A stretch of DNA of 64,000 nt, from positions 992,001-1,056,000 of the forward strand of contig NZ_CP133078.1 in NCBI RefSeq assembly GCF_030908465.1, given 5' to 3'. Below are positions 59,951 to 64,000 of this stretch, in pieces (position 1 is the stretch's first letter; the number at the start of each line of letters is the position of its first letter). The translations under genes were made by a program, and so were the position numbers. The DNA comes from Anaerotignum sp. MB30-C6 (GTDB taxonomy: Bacteria; Bacillota; Clostridia; Lachnospirales; Anaerotignaceae). The notes beneath the pieces were generated by a model. The model worked only from the letters and a program-made list of their open reading frames with translations. It was not told the origin of the DNA and ran no database searches.

Positions 59951-62047
59951 ATGGAAAATAATGTTCCCAAGTTATTTGGTTCTATGGTTTTTCATGAACA
60001 CGTAATGAAGGAAAGATTGCCGAAAAGCACCTACAAAACAATGTGCAAAGTAATGCAAGAGGGAAAGCGGCTAGACAAGGACGTAGCAGATATTGTGGCA
60101 AATGCTATGAAGGATTGGGCCGTTGAAAAAGGTGTTACGCACTATACCCATTGGTTCCAGCCTATGACAGGAATTACTGCGGAAAAACACGATAGCTTTA
60201 TTACACCTGCGGGAGATAGTCAGGTGATTATGGAGTTTTCAGGAAAAGAATTGATTCAGGGAGAGCCGGATGCTTCCAGTTTTCCAAACGGAGGTTTGCG
60301 TGCAACCTTTGAGGCAAGGGGGTATACCGCTTGGGATCCAACATCCTTTGCATTTATTAAAGATAATACACTGTGTATTCCTACGGCTTTTTACTCCTAC
60401 GGCGGTCAGGCGTTGGATAAAAAAACGCCTCTGCTTCGTTCTATGGAAGCCTTCAATAAACAAGCTATGCGTATATTGAAAGTGTTTGGGGATACGGAAA
60501 CGAACCGTGTAAATACTACAGTAGGTTCTGAACAAGAGTACTTCTTGATTGATAAGGCTGTATACATGAAGCGCAAAGACTTAGTTTTCTGTGGAAGAAC
60601 GCTATTTGGAGCAAAACCTCCCAAAGGTCAGGAATTAGACGATCATTATTTTGGTGCAATCAAGCCCAGAGTTAAGGCATTCATGAGTGATTTAAATGTT
60701 GAACTATGGAAATTAGGTATCTTGGCAAAAACTGAGCATAACGAAGTGGCACCTGCCCAGCATGAGTTAGCGCCGATTTTTACAACGGTTAATATTGCTT
60801 GTGACCATAATCAGGTTACAATGGAAATAATGAAAAAAGTGGCTGATAGAAATGGCTTGGTTTGTTTGTTGCACGAAAAACCATTCGAAGGAGTCAATGG
60901 GAGCGGCAAGCATAATAACTGGTCCATTTCTACGGATAAAGGGGTAAACCTTCTGGAACCTGGCGATTCGCCTGTAGAAAATACTAGATTTTTGTTGTTC
61001 TTGGTTGCTTTGATGAAAGCTGTAGATGAATATCAAGATATGTTGCGTATTTCCGTTGCCTCCGCAGGAAATGACCATCGTTTGGGTGCCAATGAAGCAC
61101 CTCCCGCTATTGTATCTATGTTTGTTGGGGAAGATTTGCAGGAGGTATTAGATAGCATTGAAAGCGGCGTGGAATATGCAGGCAAAGATAGAGAGATGAT
61201 GAAGGTTGGCGTTCATGTTTTACCTAGGTTCTTTAAGGATACAACAGATAGAAACAGAACTTCCCCCTTTGCTTTTACCGGAAATAAATTTGAATTTCGT
61301 ATGTTGGGAAGCTCCGTTTCCATTGCTTGCCCGAACTTTGTTTTAAATACCATTGCTGCAGAAGAGTTATCTCAGTTTGCGGACCAACTGGAAAATGTGG
61401 AGAACTTCACGACGGCTGTAAATGAACTCATACGAAAAACTGTTAGGGATCATAAGCGTATTATTTTCAATGGCAATAACTATTCTGACGAATGGGTGAT
61501 TGAAGCGGAAAAAAGAGGCCTGCTAAACCTAAGAACAACGGTGGATGCATTACCTCATTATGTGAAAGAAAAGAATGTGAATACTTTTATAAAACATGGA
61601 ATTTTGACCGCAGAGGAAGTACGTTCTCGTTATGAAATTCTCCTTGAAAACTACATCAAGGTTGTGCATATCGAAGCATTAACCATGCTGGATCTAGGAA
61701 AAAAAAGTATTTTGCCTGCAGTAAGCGCTTATGTAAAAGATTTGGCGGAAACAATTTGTTTGAAGAGACAAATTTCCTCTGCAATTAACTGTCGTAGCGA
61801 GGAAGGCTTGGCAATCCGGCTTTCTGATTTGTGTGCCGACTTTGTAGACAAGGTTAAGATTTTGGAAGATTCTTTGGAAACAACAGAGGGTATCACCAGT
61901 GAACAGGCAAAGGCGGAGCATTACAAAAATGCAGTCATCCCTGCCATGGAAGAACTGCGTGGCATTGCAGATAGCATGGAAGAGGAAGTTGGCGAAAAAT
62001 ATTGGCCTTTTCCCACTTACGCTGAATTATTATTTAGTGTGTTTTAA
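59951..62047 (+). CDS. glnN: Type III glutamine synthetase
   Basis: Ammonia-assimilating enzyme of 698 residues, the length of GSIII (about 700) rather than GSI (about 450). Signature parts include [20 protein letters not shown] at the front, the active-site [26 protein letters not shown], and the ATP-site [12 protein letters not shown]. The C-terminal helical extension carries [13 protein letters not shown]. The start follows ACAAGGAGGCTGGAAAAT. It stands alone after a perfect promoter and a structured leader and is divergent from asnB. Confidence 0.96.
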   Translation: MENNVPKLFGSMVFHEHVMKERLPKSTYKTMCKVMQEGKRLDKDVADIVANAMKDWAVEKGVTHYTHWFQPMTGITAEKHDSFITPAGDSQVIMEFSGKELIQGEPDASSFPNGGLRATFEARGYTAWDPTSFAFIKDNTLCIPTAFYSYGGQALDKKTPLLRSMEAFNKQAMRILKVFGDTETNRVNTTVGSEQEYFLIDKAVYMKRKDLVFCGRTLFGAKPPKGQELDDHYFGAIKPRVKAFMSDLNVELWKLGILAKTEHNEVAPAQHELAPIFTTVNIACDHNQVTMEIMKKVADRNGLVCLLHEKPFEGVNGSGKHNNWSISTDKGVNLLEPGDSPVENTRFLLFLVALMKAVDEYQDMLRISVASAGNDHRLGANEAPPAIVSMFVGEDLQEVLDSIESGVEYAGKDREMMKVGVHVLPRFFKDTTDRNRTSPFAFTGNKFEFRMLGSSVSIACPNFVLNTIAAEELSQFADQLENVENFTTAVNELIRKTVRDHKRIIFNGNNYSDEWVIEAEKRGLLNLRTTVDALPHYVKEKNVNTFIKHGILTAEEVRSRYEILLENYIKVVHIEALTMLDLGKKSILPAVSAYVKDLAETICLKRQISSAINCRSEEGLAIRLSDLCADFVDKVKILEDSLETTEGITSEQAKAEHYKNAVIPAMEELRGIADSMEEEVGEKYWPFPTYAELLFSVF

Positions 62048-62134
62048 TACATAAGAACTTTAATAAATACAAAAGATACAAAAGGTTTTTTCTTGTTTTT
62101 TTGTTACACTGAAATAGGCTAGGAGGGAATAAAC

Positions 62135-62380
62135 ATGGAAGAAAATCAAATGAAGATTTTACGGCTCGCCCAAAGCCATTGTGTGGATGGTAAGGAGCTG
62201 GATTTAGCAGATATTTGTAAACTTAGTGCCCCTATGACAATGATGGAAGTTCTAGAAATCATTCCTATTTTAGCAGCCGAGGGTTATATCGAAGTCATTG
62301 AGATAGACATGTGCTGCGGCGCTGATTATATTGTAACGGGAATTACGGACAAAGGGAGTTCTTTTTTAAGCAACTCGTAA
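62135..62380 (+). CDS. Small winged-helix-like protein, unknown
   Basis: Protein of 81 residues. The alternating helices (MKILRLAQSHCVDGKELDLA, TMMEVLEIIPILAAEGYIEV) and a final hairpin with an unusual Cys pair (DMCCGADYIVTGITDKGSSF) suggest a winged-helix fold. It lacks basic residues in the expected recognition helix, so DNA binding is doubtful. The start follows CTAGGAGGGAATAAAC. It lies 87 bases after the glutamine synthetase gene, with a weak promoter-like TTGTTACACTGAAAT between. Confidence 0.75.
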   Translation: MEENQMKILRLAQSHCVDGKELDLADICKLSAPMTMMEVLEIIPILAAEGYIEVIEIDMCCGADYIVTGITDKGSSFLSNS

Positions 62381-62398
62381 CTACAGAGGGATTTTCAT

Positions 62399-62443
62399 AA
62401 AACAGGATGTCACAAAGTATAAAATTTGTGGCATTCTGTTTTT
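62399..62443 (+). terminator. Rho-independent terminator after the small winged-helix-like gene
   Basis: AAAACAGGATGTCACAAA and TTTGTGGCATTCTGTTTTT pair over 18 positions with two wobbles, followed by a T run. Confidence 0.85.
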
Positions 62444-62835
62444 ACTTGGTAAGGGTTTAAAATTAAAAATATGGTTACATGTTTGGTTTGTTTTCATCCC
62501 TCAAGTAACTCTTAGAAGTAAGTTTTTTCAGGGAAATGAATATGATTTTATTTCTGAAATCATATAAAAGGATAGAAATAAGTAAAGGAATATGAAAGAA
62601 GGTAAGAGAATATGCATAAAGAGGTGGCGAAGGAAGCAAAAAACCTTATGGCATGAGTAAAGGAAGCTAATTTTAAAGAATTTATTAGAAAATCTTAAAA
62701 AATTATTAGAAATTTAATGTTTTCATACAATTAACTTTATTTTATTGAAAATTATGGTAAAATAGGTATGTGCTTACAGTTATATTTTAAGAAGCAACGA
62801 ATTAACTTTCCGTTCATTGAAGTGGTAGGTGATTT
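62444..62835. other. AT-rich intergenic region
   Basis: Nearly 400 bases with no gene. A possible promoter for the next gene (TTGAAA, then TAAAAT) lies near 62745-62765. Nothing else is supported. Confidence 0.4.
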
Positions 62836-64000
62836 ATGAGAAGGGCAATTATTTCACTTTTTTCCATGGCAATGGTAATTTGTTTATTAATCTGTGGAAT
62901 TTCAGTTTTGTTTGATCCAAGAGATGTAAGTTTTAATCAAGAAAAGGTTACTTATTTAACGGATGGCTGGTTTTATCAATTGGAGGATGGACAAGAAGAA
63001 GCATTTAAAGTACCTTGCAAAATACAAGCTGCCGAAGGGCAACCTTCCGAAATTTATAGGACTTTTTATGAATCCATCCCTGAGGGAGTTTCCTTGGGAT
63101 TTCGATCTTCCCAACAGGAAATAGTCGTTTCTTTAGGCGATGAAATAATATATTCCTATGGTAAGACAAGAGCTGTGCCAACCATGCCAGACTCACCGGC
63201 TAGTGCTTGGCATATTGTTGAGTTACCCCAAATTCATTCTGGGCAGACACTGAAGATTGCCTCGTTATCGCCATATAGGTATTATCATGGCAAAATTAAC
63301 GAGATGATGTTGGGTAGTAAAAGTGCAATTTTATTTCATATTGCCACCCGCTATTTCCCAGCCTTTTTCACCAGTGCCTTGGTTTTGATTATAGCCTTGG
63401 CCTTGACGTTCTATGGCTTATATATATATAAAATTCGTCATTCAGCCAATTTTTTATATATAGGGGTATTTGCTCTGCTATTGGGAACTTATTTTTTTGC
63501 AGAATCAAAGTTCGCCCAATTTTTCTTTGGAAAAGCGCTGCTGCCGTATCAAATGGTTTTTCTATCCACAGCCCTCATTCCGATTCCTATGCTTTTGTTT
63601 TTTAGCAGTGCTTTACAGCCAAAAGAAATTCGTCTTTATGAACTCCTCTGTTGTGTGACCATTACTAATTTCTTTGCAATGATTATGGCACAGTCACTGG
63701 GCTTTGCAGACTTTTATGAGTGGCTGCCCCTTTCCCACTCCATAATATTTCTATCCATGCTTTTGGTTTTGTGGACGATGGCTGAGCTTAACCAAAATGA
63801 TACTTATAGAGGGGCTAAGAATTTATTTTTAGGCATCAGCGTATTTGTACTTTCTGGAATGCTTGATATTTTTTTCTTTTATGCAATGAATCAAAACGAC
63901 TCTATCGTGTTTTTGCAGGTGGGTACGTTGTTGTCTTTGATTATTATCACAAAGGGAGAAATCAATCAAAATGTGGAGCTAATTCAGATTGGCTTAGAAG
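62836..64000 (+). CDS. Seven-helix sensor protein of the 7TMR-DISM type, cut by the window end
   Basis: The frame is open for 388 codons from ATG 62836 to the last base. It begins with a membrane anchor (AIISLFSMAMVICLLICGIS) and an extracytoplasmic beta-rich domain of about 150 residues (YLTDGWFYQLEDGQ, IPEGVSLGFRSSQQEIVVSL). From about residue 180, seven membrane helices follow (ALVLIIALALTFYGLYIY and later segments). This layout matches 7TMR-DISM receptors, whose C-terminal output is usually a GGDEF, histidine kinase or HTH domain; that part lies beyond the window. The start follows GGTAGGTGATTT. Confidence 0.72.
   Translation, partial: MRRAIISLFSMAMVICLLICGISVLFDPRDVSFNQEKVTYLTDGWFYQLEDGQEEAFKVPCKIQAAEGQPSEIYRTFYESIPEGVSLGFRSSQQEIVVSLGDEIIYSYGKTRAVPTMPDSPASAWHIVELPQIHSGQTLKIASLSPYRYYHGKINEMMLGSKSAILFHIATRYFPAFFTSALVLIIALALTFYGLYIYKIRHSANFLYIGVFALLLGTYFFAESKFAQFFFGKALLPYQMVFLSTALIPIPMLLFFSSALQPKEIRLYELLCCVTITNFFAMIMAQSLGFADFYEWLPLSHSIIFLSMLLVLWTMAELNQNDTYRGAKNLFLGISVFVLSGMLDIFFFYAMNQNDSIVFLQVGTLLSLIIITKGEINQNVELIQIGLE

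Overview
This window reads as chromosomal DNA of a low-GC anaerobic Firmicute of the class Clostridia, most likely a Lachnospirales or Anaerotignum-like gut organism (inference). The clues are AGGAGG-type ribosome sites, AT-rich intergenic DNA, an Asn T-box, a type III glutamine synthetase, an Re-type citrate synthase set, and a proofreading-deficient DNA polymerase I. I see no insertion sequence, prophage, integrase or CRISPR array. One tRNA gene (Leu, anticodon CAA) is present.

Layout. 0-3 kb: a three-gene ABC importer of the TrpXYZ type ending in a terminator that overlaps its last codons. 3.5-5.7 kb: a chemoreceptor. 6-9 kb: feoA-feoB facing a DtxR-family regulator. 9.9-19.2 kb: an IclR-regulated cluster (panB, panE, a YhdT-like protein, panF, a YtcJ-type amidohydrolase, an OPT transporter, a P1 Ntn-peptidase) with no panC or panD. 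It could be a pantothenate salvage or breakdown module. 19.6-24.3 kb: a cupin, a preQ1-riboswitch-controlled queT, a membrane-anchored unknown, a possible structured RNA and an SLH-CAP surface protein. 24.3-28.8 kb (minus strand): Re-citrate synthase, aconitase and isocitrate dehydrogenase, which together convert acetyl-CoA plus oxaloacetate to 2-oxoglutarate. 29-37 kb: an orphan NMT1-type lipoprotein, polA, coaE, a lytic transglycosylase, an oligopeptide-binding lipoprotein and galT. 37-41 kb: an Asn-tract protein, a nucleoside hydrolase facing a Crp/Fnr regulator, a frame-damaged SnoaL-like gene and tRNA-Leu. 41-50 kb: housekeeping genes (cyclophilin, phosphoesterase, dinB, nudix, radC, pspC, trpS, htrA) with two small unknown proteins.

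50.1-57.2 kb holds the most unusual locus. It is a tightly overlapping three-gene operon encoding a 1616-residue protein (HD domain, long helical repeat region, NadD-like nucleotidyltransferase, possible acyltransferase-like part, PRTase-like end), a divergent lactate/malate-dehydrogenase-like protein and a flavodoxin-fold FMN oxidoreductase. All three domain types point to nucleotide or cofactor chemistry, but I recognise no described pathway with this set.

57.6-62.4 kb is a nitrogen-assimilation region: asnB under an Asn T-box on the minus strand, back to back with type III glutamine synthetase. Each has a near-consensus sigma-A promoter, and the glnN leader is structured. The window ends inside a seven-helix sensor protein that has no stop codon in view.

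Where a ribosome site clearly favours an internal codon, the start has been moved to it. All functions are assigned by reading motifs, without database searches.
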